Below, piece after piece: positions 1 to 5,519 of a stretch of 32,035 bases of DNA. The DNA lies in assembly GCA_017557345.1 (NCBI GenBank), contig JAFYZR010000095.1:1-32035 (forward strand), given 5' to 3'. The DNA is from Paludibacteraceae bacterium (lineage in GTDB: Bacteria; Bacteroidota; Bacteroidia; Bacteroidales; Paludibacteraceae). Under the pieces are notes generated by a model. The model was not told where the DNA came from. It ran no database searches and was given only the letters and a program-made list of their open reading frames with translations. Position 1 is the stretch's first letter, and each line of letters opens with the position of its first letter. Both the position numbers and the translations under genes were made by a program.

Positions 1-216
1 ATCCTGGACGACAAGCGCCGCTCCGCCTATCTGGAGGGTCTACGCCTGTGGGATCTGGACCGCAGCGTTCTGGCCGCCCCCTGCCTCGAAGCCCAGAAGC
101 GTTTCGAGAACGTCATCGACACCCAGCGCCTCCTGGAAGAACACCATAAGCAGCTCCTGAGAGACGGCTTCTTCCGGGACAAGAAACGCTTCGACGCGGA
201 AAAAGAGGGCAAATGA
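1..216 (+). CDS. C-terminal part of an unrecognised protein (cut by window start)
   Basis: Frame 1 is open from the first base to a TGA at 214-216 and encodes 71 residues. They are rich in Arg, Lys, Glu and Leu, with a helical, charged look and a lysine-rich tail (ending DAEKEGK). I do not recognise the family. The downstream gene begins 36 bases later on the same strand, with no terminator between, so the two are probably cotranscribed. An alternative ATG overlaps this stop codon (ATGA at 213). The G/C-rich third codon positions agree with real coding. The 5' end lies outside the window, so function cannot be judged. Confidence 0.6.
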   Translation: MLDDKRRSAYLEGLRLWDLDRSVLAAPCLEAQKRFENVIDTQRLLEEHHKQLLRDGFFRDKKRFDAEKEGK

Positions 217-251
217 CGATGGCAAAAGAGTACATACATGGAGGCAACGAA

Positions 252-485
252 ATGGCGGAAACACATTGGGCGTTCAACATGGACACAGCCTGCGTGGAAT
301 CGCGGCGGCCGGATGGATCGGTCATTGCCATCGACACCCTCGCCGTGGAACGGGAGTTCGTGGAGACCTGGCTTGACCGGAGGGAGCTGGATTATCTGAT
401 CTACAACGATCCGAACGCTTATGCGGAGTTGGTCTTAGCCAGCGACGTGAAAGAGTACTTGGATACAGTGAGACAGGGGCAATAG
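252..485 (+). CDS. DUF6061-like small protein
   Basis: A 77-residue acidic protein containing NMDTACVE, DGSVIAIDTLAVE and the core LDYLIYNDPNAYAELVL. This arrangement matches my memory of the DUF6061 family, small proteins of unknown function common on mobile elements of gut Clostridia. I chose ATG 252 because GGAGG at 240-244 lies seven bases before it. Longer in-frame starts at 213 (overlapping the upstream stop) and 219 would add 11-13 residues that look unlike the family. The gene ends just before a strong bidirectional hairpin. No enzymatic motif is visible and the biochemical role is unknown. Confidence 0.7.
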   Translation: MAETHWAFNMDTACVESRRPDGSVIAIDTLAVEREFVETWLDRRELDYLIYNDPNAYAELVLASDVKEYLDTVRQGQ

Positions 486-506
486 ACTACTTAGATTGAT
501 AACACA

Positions 507-547
507 ACAAGAGCGCTGCAGATTAAGTAATTCTGCAGCGCTCTTGT
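507..547. terminator. Bidirectional hairpin terminator
   Basis: A perfect 16-bp inverted repeat (507-522 and 532-547) with a 9-base loop sits between the convergent ends of the DUF6061-like gene (plus) and the DUF6036 gene (minus). The outer base pairs ACAA/TTGT give short A and T tracts in both directions. It probably ends both transcripts. Confidence 0.75.
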
Positions 548-558
548 AGGTTATAAGC

Positions 559-1275
559 TCAGTCCTTTTGCTTTTTCTTCCTCGCTTTTTCAATGATTTC
601 ATTGATGTTATCCTCGGTTATTAACTCAGGATACTTTTTGTCGATTTCAAGCACGGCATCCTTCGTTTGTGCCTCCTCGGCCATTTGGGCTTCAAATAAG
701 GATACAAGGTCATCGGTGGCAAGCGCCTTCTCCAGCACAGCTTTCGCGTACGCATCCACGCTGTCCCAAGAGTTATACAGCTCGATCACAGCCCGGTCGA
801 TCATTTCCAAAGTGATTGGCCTCTCCTGCTTTTGCTGTTCATACAGTATCCCGACAATATCGGACAGGTCTTTCTTGTATCTCCGCCCGGAAACCAGCTT
901 CATGGCAATCAGGTATTCTGCACGTACTGTTCGGACTTCCATCACATTGGAACGGGTGAAGAGATATTCAGAATGCTCGTACAGCTTATCACTGTAGGAA
1001 GCGGTTCTTCGGAAATCTGCGTTCAGCCACCCGACGGGCAGCCCATATCGGTCACCTACCCGGTTGATGGCGTCTTTCATAGCATCGGAGGCCTCGATGA
1101 TGGCATCAATATCTACGGTCATTTCCCGAAACCCGTAATTGGCCAGGACGGCAGCACCGCCGACAAGGATGATCTCAGCCTTGACCTTTGTTCCGTTCAG
1201 TTTCCGGTATTCCTTTGCCAGCTCCCGAAGGTAAAAGTCCAGATTATCTTTCGTAATAGTGTTTTCAGCAGACAT
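559..1275 (-). CDS. DUF6036-family nucleotidyltransferase (toxin-like partner)
   Basis: A 238-residue protein with a nucleotidyltransferase core: ILVGGAAVLANYG (residues 36-48) supplies the GG turn, and MTVDIDAII (52-60) supplies the paired metal-binding aspartates. This is the DUF6036/AbiEii-like pattern. The C-terminal 50 residues are helical, ending in a basic stretch (ARKKKQKD). Its start overlaps the end of the upstream XRE regulator by 11 bp, so the two are one operon, regulator first. By analogy with type IV AbiE modules it would be a toxin that transfers nucleotides to an RNA or protein, kept in check by the XRE protein. That pairing and polarity are inference. A hairpin terminator follows at 507-547. 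Confidence 0.8.
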   Translation of the reverse strand: MSAENTITKDNLDFYLRELAKEYRKLNGTKVKAEIILVGGAAVLANYGFREMTVDIDAIIEASDAMKDAINRVGDRYGLPVGWLNADFRRTASYSDKLYEHSEYLFTRSNVMEVRTVRAEYLIAMKLVSGRRYKKDLSDIVGILYEQQKQERPITLEMIDRAVIELYNSWDSVDAYAKAVLEKALATDDLVSLFEAQMAEEAQTKDAVLEIDKKYPELITEDNINEIIEKARKKKQKD

Positions 1276-1840
1276 TTCTTATATCCCTCTCCACGATATT
1301 AAAACGAATGAACTCAGGGATAGACTCGCGAATCGCCTGCGCTTTTACATCAAGGCTTGGATCGATCCGTGCCGCCAGCTCAATATCTCTGGGATAGACT
1401 GGCTTTTTCAAAGACGTTTGCCGGATGGATTCATAGTTGGAGCATAACGGGAGATCATTCTCCCGGCTGAGATAATCCAACATGGCGAGTGTGTAGTATG
1501 CCTCCGGATACCATTGCCGCTCCCAGTACTTTCTGACTTCATCCTCGCGAAGCGTATCAATGATGAAGTCGAGATCGCCTTTTTCCTTCACAGCATGACA
1601 TACGTTGCTTTTAAAGGTTTCAAATGCAGTTCGGGCTTCCGAACTGTGGAGTTGTGCGTAAAGCTCATCCATCGTCATATTAAGCGCTTTCGCCAAGCGA
1701 AAGACGGTTTCTGCCGAGCACTTTTCAATACTGGTTTTACCTTTTACTAACTCCAGAAGAGTTGTATAGGGTATTCTGCTTTGCCGGGAGCATTGATAGG
1801 TCGAGAGCTTTTTCTCATCAAGAATAGCAGAAAGACGCAT
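1265..1840 (-). CDS. XRE-type helix-turn-helix regulator (antitoxin-like)
   Basis: A 191-residue protein. Residues 1-60 form a lambda-repressor-like HTH (helix, STYQCSRQSRIPYTTLLELV, then AETVFRLAKALNMTMDELY). The remainder is a helical domain of about 130 residues that I do not recognise and that probably contacts the partner nucleotidyltransferase. I chose ATG 1840 because GAGGTGATC lies directly upstream at normal spacing; an in-frame start at 1861 would sit inside the promoter transcript start region. The last 11 bases overlap the DUF6036 gene. A sigma70-type promoter with a palindrome in its spacer lies 25 bp upstream, which suggests autorepression, as is usual for antitoxins. Confidence 0.8.
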   Translation of the reverse strand: MRLSAILDEKKLSTYQCSRQSRIPYTTLLELVKGKTSIEKCSAETVFRLAKALNMTMDELYAQLHSSEARTAFETFKSNVCHAVKEKGDLDFIIDTLREDEVRKYWERQWYPEAYYTLAMLDYLSRENDLPLCSNYESIRQTSLKKPVYPRDIELAARIDPSLDVKAQAIRESIPEFIRFNIVERDIRNVC

Positions 1841-1864
1841 GTTGATCACCTCGCTTTCCATTGT

Positions 1865-1893
1865 ATTATAACGGCATACCGTTAGTTCGTCAA
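1865..1893 (-). promoter_or_regulatory. Promoter with operator palindrome for the XRE/DUF6036 operon
   Basis: On the minus strand, TTGACG (1888-1893) and TATAAT (1865-1870) are separated by exactly 17 bp. The palindrome TAACGG-CATA-CCGTTA (1869-1884) overlaps the -10 edge and the spacer. This layout suits a repressor that blocks RNA polymerase, most simply the XRE protein encoded directly downstream. Confidence 0.8.
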
Positions 1894-2021
1894 GAGGGGA
1901 TAAGGGGGATCCGTTTGAGCAAGGAAAGAAACTCTATTCGTTATGATTGATTCTGATCAGAGATACTCTTACGAAAGCTCGGAAAGGAGCTCTTATCTGA
2001 TCGAGACGATAGTATTCTAAG

Positions 2022-2141
2022 TCATATGTGTTCTACACGTGTTCTACACGACCTGCAATCCCCGAAACCCTTGATTTCATTGGGTTTTTGGAAGGTTCAA
2101 AAGATCAAAAATCATATGTGTTCTCCCCATCAGTTCTCCCC
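2022..2141. repeat. Two related direct repeats, each with a doubled core
   Basis: TCATATGTGTTCT occurs exactly at 2022-2034 and 2112-2124. In the first copy the 11-mer GTGTTCTACAC (itself GTGT/ACAC around TCT) is tandemly doubled at 2028-2049. In the second copy the doubled core is GTTCTCCCC-like, at 2120-2141. Between them AAACCC and GGGTTT could pair as a small hairpin. They could be operators for the nearby XRE regulators, or recombinase arm-type sites. No gene product in the window can be tied to them with certainty. Confidence 0.55.
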
Positions 2142-2313
2142 AAAATCCAAGGTGTGTTTTTGAGTCCATTCTATTCTCAATCTCTTTAATTCCGAGGATA
2201 CGCGCAATTGCTTCTTTGTACTGGCTTCCGCTTGCAGTACTATAATCATTGATTTTCTCACCATCAAAGAAAAAATATCCTTGAGCATAAAAGGTATTCG
2301 GACAAAAAATGGA
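2077..2313 (-). pseudogene. Possible coding remnant, no start codon
   Basis: The minus strand is open for 78 codons from just after a TAA (2314-2316) to TGA (2077-2079). It reads like protein (for example YKEAIARILGIKEIENRMD and HLGFWGELMGRTHMIFD), but the only ATGs are near its end. It overlaps the 5' end of the plus-strand XRE gene. It could be the tail of a gene whose front was deleted, or chance. I do not recognise a family, and the gap otherwise holds only repeats. Confidence 0.25.
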
Positions 2314-2631
2314 TTATCTCAACCCGATGTTGCTGCTGCTTTGGGTCTTTCTACCGTTGTTTATTCCCGATATGAGAACGGTTCCCGACAAACGCCCATT
2401 GATGTGCTGATTCAGATTGCCGATCTTTTCGGCGTCACCTTAGATTACCTCCTCGATAGGAAAAGCAGCGAGGATATCACGATCTCAGATTTCGAGAACG
2501 GTTTGTTGATAGCCTCCCGCAATGCTGACGAACGGGCGAGGCAGGATGCACTGAACATACTGCTCTCCCACTCAATGCCTGTCACCAATTCTGAAGACAA
2601 GGCTCCTGACACCAATCCCGAAAACAAGTAG
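2281..2631 (+). CDS. XRE-family transcriptional regulator
   Basis: A 116-residue protein with a compact Cro/CI-type HTH at residues 3-60: IKGIRTKNGLSQPDVAAALG, then VVYSRYENGSRQTPIDVLIQ and the closing helix ADLFGVTLDYLLD. The C-terminal half is acidic and probably flexible. The only plausible start is TTG 2281, with no good Shine-Dalgarno upstream, and the frame stays open further 5', so the start is uncertain and the 5' end may be damaged. A strong terminator follows directly. It may act on the repeats at 2022-2141 or on the promoter of the MNT-HEPN pair; neither is shown by the sequence. Confidence 0.65.
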   Translation: MSIKGIRTKNGLSQPDVAAALGLSTVVYSRYENGSRQTPIDVLIQIADLFGVTLDYLLDRKSSEDITISDFENGLLIASRNADERARQDALNILLSHSMPVTNSEDKAPDTNPENK

Positions 2632-2665
2632 GAGGAACTGCTCGTCGCAGTTCCTCTCTTGTTTT
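2623..2665 (+). terminator. Rho-independent terminator after the XRE gene
   Basis: A 10-bp stem (GAGGAACTGC 2632-2641, GCAGTTCCTC 2647-2656) with a 5-base loop is extended by an outer CAAG/CTTG pairing and followed by TTGTTTT. The XRE stop codon is within the stem base. Confidence 0.8.
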
Positions 2666-2712
2666 AATCGTACGATTCTACACCATCTTCGTATTCGCAA
2701 GGCAAATACCCG

Positions 2713-2741
2713 TTGATTCTGAGTAGGATAACGGATATAAT
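2713..2741 (+). promoter_or_regulatory. Promoter for the MNT-HEPN operon
   Basis: TTGATT (2713-2718) and a perfect TATAAT (2736-2741) are 17 bp apart, and the MNT start codon begins 19 bases after the -10. The match to a sigma70-type promoter is good. Confidence 0.7.
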
Positions 2742-2759
2742 AATTTCGGTGGTGATCAT

Positions 2760-3086
2760 ATGGAACAAGACATGTATTTGGAATTGGTAAGTGGAATCCT
2801 GCTCGCATTACCGGCACAGGTTACGCGGATAGTCCTCTATGGCTCTGTTGCCAGGGGAACCAATGGCCCGGAGTCTGACGTTGATATTGCTATCTTCGTG
2901 AATGCAAAGCTGGATGCTGATATGGAAGATCGTCTCTCCGATGTGGTGGTGGAAATGAACCTCAAGTATGACAGGGTATTCTCTGTAATTGACATTGATG
3001 ATTCAACCTACCAAAAGTGGCGCAGCGTAACGCCGTTCTACCAGAATGTTGACAAGGAGGGAGTTGTCCTTTGGAAGGCAGCGTAA
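2760..3086 (+). CDS. mntA: MNT-domain nucleotidyltransferase antitoxin (MntA-like)
   Basis: A 108-residue minimal nucleotidyltransferase. Residues 25-46 carry the signature: VLYGSVARGTNGPESDVDIA, with the GS turn and the metal-binding aspartates of SDVD. In characterised HEPN/MNT modules such as the Shewanella pair, MntA AMPylates a tyrosine of the HEPN RNase and so neutralises it; the same role is inferred here. The coding end overlaps the HEPN gene start by 16 bp, which indicates translational coupling. A sigma70 promoter lies just upstream. Its small size is typical of MntA and unlike larger aminoglycoside nucleotidyltransferases. Confidence 0.85.
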   Translation: MEQDMYLELVSGILLALPAQVTRIVLYGSVARGTNGPESDVDIAIFVNAKLDADMEDRLSDVVVEMNLKYDRVFSVIDIDDSTYQKWRSVTPFYQNVDKEGVVLWKAA

Positions 3087-3472
3087 TCGACCTTTCTAAA
3101 CACCGGCTTTTAACGGCAAAGGAAGATTTGGCGACCGCACGAAAAAACTTCGAGGATGCCAGCTATCGCGCCTCCGTGAACCGCTCATATTATGCAATCT
3201 TCCATGCGCTCCGGGCACTGACGGCATTGGATCATTTTGATTCCGGGAAGCACTCAGGTATCATTGCGTATGTGAACCTGCACTATGTCAAAGCCGGTGT
3301 GTTCGATAGAGATTTTTCCAAGCTTATCGATTCTGCTTATCGGCTCCGTGAAAAAGCGGACTACGAAGACTTTTACATTGTGGCAGTTGAGGACGCCCAG
3401 AAGCAAATCGAGAAGGCCGAAACGGTTCTTGCTTTGGTTGAGGCCTACGTCCAAGGACGTTGGTCGGAATAA
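3071..3472 (+). CDS. hepT: HEPN-domain RNase toxin (HepT-like)
   Basis: A 133-residue all-alpha protein carrying the HEPN motif RSYYAIFH (residues 38-45, R-X6-H), where the Arg and His form the RNase site. In HepT/MntA pairs the Tyr-rich motif is the target of AMPylation, and the RSYY here preserves such tyrosines. The start is TTG 3071, supported by AAGGAGG at 3054-3060, about ten bases upstream and inside the MNT gene; no ATG fits. It is cotranscribed with the MNT gene and ends 50 bp before a terminator. The likely role is cleavage of tRNA or mRNA when the antitoxin fails, as plasmid/island stabilisation or abortive infection. Confidence 0.85.
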   Translation: MEGSVIDLSKHRLLTAKEDLATARKNFEDASYRASVNRSYYAIFHALRALTALDHFDSGKHSGIIAYVNLHYVKAGVFDRDFSKLIDSAYRLREKADYEDFYIVAVEDAQKQIEKAETVLALVEAYVQGRWSE

Positions 3473-3523
3473 GTGATTTGACTGCAAAGGTAGAGCGACC
3501 ATAATCAAGGGCAATAATTGAGC

Positions 3524-3556
3524 AAGGACGGGATCAATGGTCCCGTCCTTTTCGTG
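3524..3556 (+). terminator. Rho-independent terminator after the HEPN gene
   Basis: A perfect 10-bp stem AAGGACGGGA/TCCCGTCCTT (3524-3533, 3541-3550) with a 7-base loop is followed by a weak T-rich tail. Confidence 0.75.
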
Positions 3557-3644
3557 TTTCCAAAGGAAACTTCTTGAAGTATCCAAAAGAGATTTCTGGA
3601 TGTTTCCAAAAGAAACATCTGGAAGCCTCAAAAACTAACTTCTG
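3557..3644. repeat. Degenerate tandem repeat, about four 22-25 bp units
   Basis: The units read roughly TTTCCAAAAGAAACTTCTGGAAG, diverging between copies (3557, 3581, 3603 and 3627 are approximate unit starts). The same ACTTCTGGAAGT core recurs as an inverted pair at 4664-4698. The stretch is non-coding in all frames. The origin is unknown; it could be a dispersed intergenic repeat of this genome. Confidence 0.5.
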
Positions 3645-3665
3645 GCCTGATTGGGAGAAAGGCCG

Positions 3666-4271
3666 TCAGCAGTATTGACACCCTTTTGAAGCATGATTGC
3701 CGAGTTGAGAAACTTGTATCAATTTAATCATCTGTTTCTCAAAGCGGAACATTCCGTCAAAGCCGCCGTCCTCGCCGCCGTAGTCGTTCATTTCTCCGGT
3801 CTCGGGATCGTGAGGATCCGGGTAGTGGCTGTTAAAGAACTCCACAATGTGGAAGCCACAGCGGTTCACATAGAAATGGATGTTCCTCTTCTCAAAGTAG
3901 GGTGTGCAGGTCTCCCATACCCGCGTCTCCGGGTAGAGGCGCTCCACCTCCTTCCAGGCTGCCTGGCCGATACCCTTGCTGTGGACCTTCGGGTCCACGA
4001 ACAGCAGTTCCAGATGATTGTGCTGCGTCTCCTCATTGATCGACAGCACAAGCCCGCCCACGATCCTACCGTCCTCCCGGATGCGGTAAGCGACACCTGA
4101 GTCGATGCTCTCCTCGATGGTCTTTCGGGAGATGATCTCTCCTTCCTCTTCAAAGTGGTCGTCCCGCTGTCCGAATTCTTCCATTGCTCCGTACTTGAAG
4201 GCGTACTGGTTGTCCAGGATGAACTGCTCCCGGTCGTCCTCTGTGAGAGGCGTCAGCGTGATCTTTGCCAT
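3666..4271 (-). CDS. GNAT-family N-acetyltransferase with a repeat-derived tail
   Basis: A 201-residue protein with the GNAT fold: LTPLTEDDREQFI at the start, a central strand GLVLSINEE, then HLELLFVDPKVHSKGIGQAA (residues 88-107), which provides the acetyl-CoA pyrophosphate loop (HSKGIG), and the C-terminal FYVNRCGFHIVEFFNSHYP. The substrate is unknown. ATG 4271 is preceded by TAAGGAGG at ideal spacing. The family-like part seems to end near FDGMFRFEKQM; the last 18-20 residues (including HASKGCQYC) are encoded by a 23-bp intergenic repeat and its flank, so the original stop was probably lost by a rearrangement. The gene is isolated, with no operon partner. Confidence 0.85.
   Translation of the reverse strand: MAKITLTPLTEDDREQFILDNQYAFKYGAMEEFGQRDDHFEEEGEIISRKTIEESIDSGVAYRIREDGRIVGGLVLSINEETQHNHLELLFVDPKVHSKGIGQAAWKEVERLYPETRVWETCTPYFEKRNIHFYVNRCGFHIVEFFNSHYPDPHDPETGEMNDYGGEDGGFDGMFRFEKQMIKLIQVSQLGNHASKGCQYC
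3674..3696. repeat. 23-bp direct repeat, copy 1
   Basis: ATTGACACCCTTTTGAAGCA followed by TGA; the second copy at 4515-4537 differs at one base. This copy encodes the end of the acetyltransferase on the minus strand. Confidence 0.7.
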
Positions 4272-4471
4272 GGTTTTTCCTCCTTAAACAAATTGAGCCC
4301 GGAAACAAAACGGCATAAAGCCTATTGTTCCGAGCTCACTCGACATCTTATCCGACAGGCGGCCTGCAAAGCTTGCGCTTTACGATCCCCTACGCTACGG
4401 CGTACTGTCCTCCGATGACCGTATTCAGTTGATGAATCAATTATAGCTCCTGGTTTTCTGCTGTCAAGAGG

Positions 4472-4521
4472 GCCGTACCTGAAGTCGGAATTAACAGCCG
4501 TGCCTGAAGTCGGAATTGACA
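4472..4521. repeat. 25-bp tandem repeat, two units
   Basis: GCCGTACCTGAAGTCGGAAT followed by TAACA (4472-4496) is repeated at 4497-4521 with two substitutions. The second unit runs directly into the 23-bp repeat copy 2, so both look like parts of one composite intergenic element. Confidence 0.7.
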
Positions 4522-4537
4522 CCCTTTTGAAACATGA
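4515..4537. repeat. 23-bp direct repeat, copy 2
   Basis: ATTGACACCCTTTTGAAACA followed by TGA; 22 of 23 bases match copy 1 at 3674-3696. The two copies bracket the acetyltransferase gene in the same orientation. Confidence 0.7.
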
Positions 4538-4663
4538 ATAGAGCAAGTCAGTTGATTACCACCTTGCATCTGCAAGTCAAGACGAATAATCTCGAATCTC
4601 TCTGAAATTCGGTACATGCATACGAGAAAACAAGCCACGATACATTGTACATGTTGCGAAGGA

Positions 4664-4698
4664 ACTTCCAGAAGTCCGAAAATCGAACTTCTGGAAGT
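4664..4698. repeat. 12-bp inverted repeat, each arm self-complementary
   Basis: ACTTCCAGAAGT (4664-4675) and ACTTCTGGAAGT (4687-4698) are reverse complements, and each arm also has ACTTC/GAAGT symmetry. The element starts 15 bp after the DUF6329-like stop codon and belongs to the same sequence family as the repeats at 3557-3644. Confidence 0.6.
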
Positions 4699-4712
4699 CT
4701 CAAAAACGGAAT

Positions 4713-5024
4713 TCACTCGCTATAATACGCCGCCCAGCCGACAAAACAGCCGTCCTCCGGCATTACAAGCACGCCATCCGTCCGACCGCGCTGCTGAACA
4801 AGGATGCAGTGCCATGTCTCGCCCTTTGCGCAAAGAGCGGCGTTGTCTTCGATGAACTGTCTGTCTGCGACCATATCTGTGATGAAGTTTTCATAGTCGA
4901 TCTTTGCCAGCTTGACCTGTTTTACGATCTCATATGCCCGCTCATCCTCAACCAGATGCGGTGTGCGCAAGTCCTCTATCCTATGCGGGGCTTTGACGAA
5001 ATACGCGACTCCTGCTTTCTCCAT
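4713..5024 (-). CDS. DUF6329-like small protein
   Basis: A 103-residue protein (start MEKAGVAYFVKAPHRIEDLR, end GCFVGWAAYYSE) that I believe belongs to DUF6329, a family of unknown function found on gut Firmicutes mobile elements; the assignment is from memory. It looks like an alpha/beta domain with a conserved-looking centre (FITDMVADRQFIED) and no catalytic motif that I can name. ATG 5024 is chosen because GGGAGG lies eight bases upstream. The longer frame to 5084 starts at a site with no ribosome binding site and would cover the promoter region. It is divergent from the RHH gene, and the shared region carries three CAAGTAC-type sites. Confidence 0.7.
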   Translation of the reverse strand: MEKAGVAYFVKAPHRIEDLRTPHLVEDERAYEIVKQVKLAKIDYENFITDMVADRQFIEDNAALCAKGETWHCILVQQRGRTDGVLVMPEDGCFVGWAAYYSE

Positions 5025-5058
5025 ATCCTCACCCTCCCAAAATAATGTATACTTAAAA

Positions 5059-5122
5059 CAAGTACATTTTACACATTCTATCACGTACTTGAAATAAGCT
5101 CAAATTATCTTTTATCAAGTAC
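5059..5122. promoter_or_regulatory. Divergent regulatory region with three CAAGTAC/GTACTTG sites
   Basis: CAAGTAC occurs at 5059-5065 and 5116-5122, and its reverse complement GTACTTG at 5085-5091. Two inverted pairs are therefore possible, on the DUF6329-like side and the RHH side. Ribbon-helix-helix dimers bind short inverted sites of this kind, so autoregulation by the RHH protein encoded at 5137 is a reasonable inference. Confidence 0.55.
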
Positions 5123-5136
5123 ACGGAGGACTCCAC

Positions 5137-5316
5137 ATGGATGTGTTAAAGAAGGAGAAGGACAAGCACCTTGGTCTGCGCATTGACAGCGAGCTTCACT
5201 ATAAACTGCACTACATTTCCAAGTACGAGGGACGTTCTGCCAACGGAGAAGTGATTTACTTGATCCGAAAGGCTATTGAGGAGTTTGAAAAAGAACACGG
5301 GAAAATCGAAAAGTAA
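5137..5316 (+). CDS. Ribbon-helix-helix (Arc/CopG-type) DNA-binding protein
   Basis: A 59-residue protein starting at ATG 5137 with GGAGG at 5125-5129. The order is right for an RHH dimerisation unit: a beta strand HLGLRIDSELHYKLHYIS (residues 11-28), then a helix-turn containing GRSANGEVIYLIRKAIEEF (33-51). The strand residues L12, L14 and I16 would alternate with DNA-contacting H11, G13 and R15. The tail is highly charged (EKEHGKIEK). Such proteins serve as antitoxins or mobile-element regulators. No toxin gene is adjacent on the same strand; the divergent DUF6329-like gene is the nearest partner. A strong terminator follows. Confidence 0.8.
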   Translation: MDVLKKEKDKHLGLRIDSELHYKLHYISKYEGRSANGEVIYLIRKAIEEFEKEHGKIEK

Positions 5317-5330
5317 TAGCATTGAGAAAA

Positions 5331-5371
5331 CAGGAGCCCGAAAGCCGCTGTCAACGGTTTTCGGGCTCCTG
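5331..5371 (+). terminator. Strong rho-independent terminator after the RHH gene
   Basis: A 17-bp stem (5331-5347 with 5355-5371, one G-U pair) with a 7-base loop, followed by CTTGTT. Bases 5372-5519, between this and the DUF262 stop, show nothing further I can name. Confidence 0.8.
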
Positions 5372-5519
5372 CTTGTTAATGTCCACGTTATTTATTATCC
5401 AGCTTTGAGATGCCTCATTTTCGGGTGCTCTAATAGACCTTCAGATACAAACAGTCTAACCTTCTGACACTTTTCTGAATATACTTTGCAAGAGAAGAAG
5501 TTCCTTTCAATTAGACATC

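Larger units (their letters stand above)
4272..4712. other. 441-bp gene-free stretch rich in repeats
   Basis: No convincing gene is present. The stretch holds an imperfect hairpin at 4295-4337 (arms GAGCCCGGAA and TTCCGAGCTC, with an inner GGC/GCC) in the 5' leader of the acetyltransferase, which could be an attenuator or an old terminator without a clear T-run. It also holds two 25-bp tandem units (4472-4521), the second 23-bp direct repeat (4515-4537) and an inverted repeat (4664-4698). Confidence 0.6.

Noticed and set aside
3557-3644. Possible CRISPR array
   Set aside because: The units diverge and follow each other without unique spacers, and no cas gene is in the window. The same holds for the doubled units at 2022-2141 and 4472-4521.
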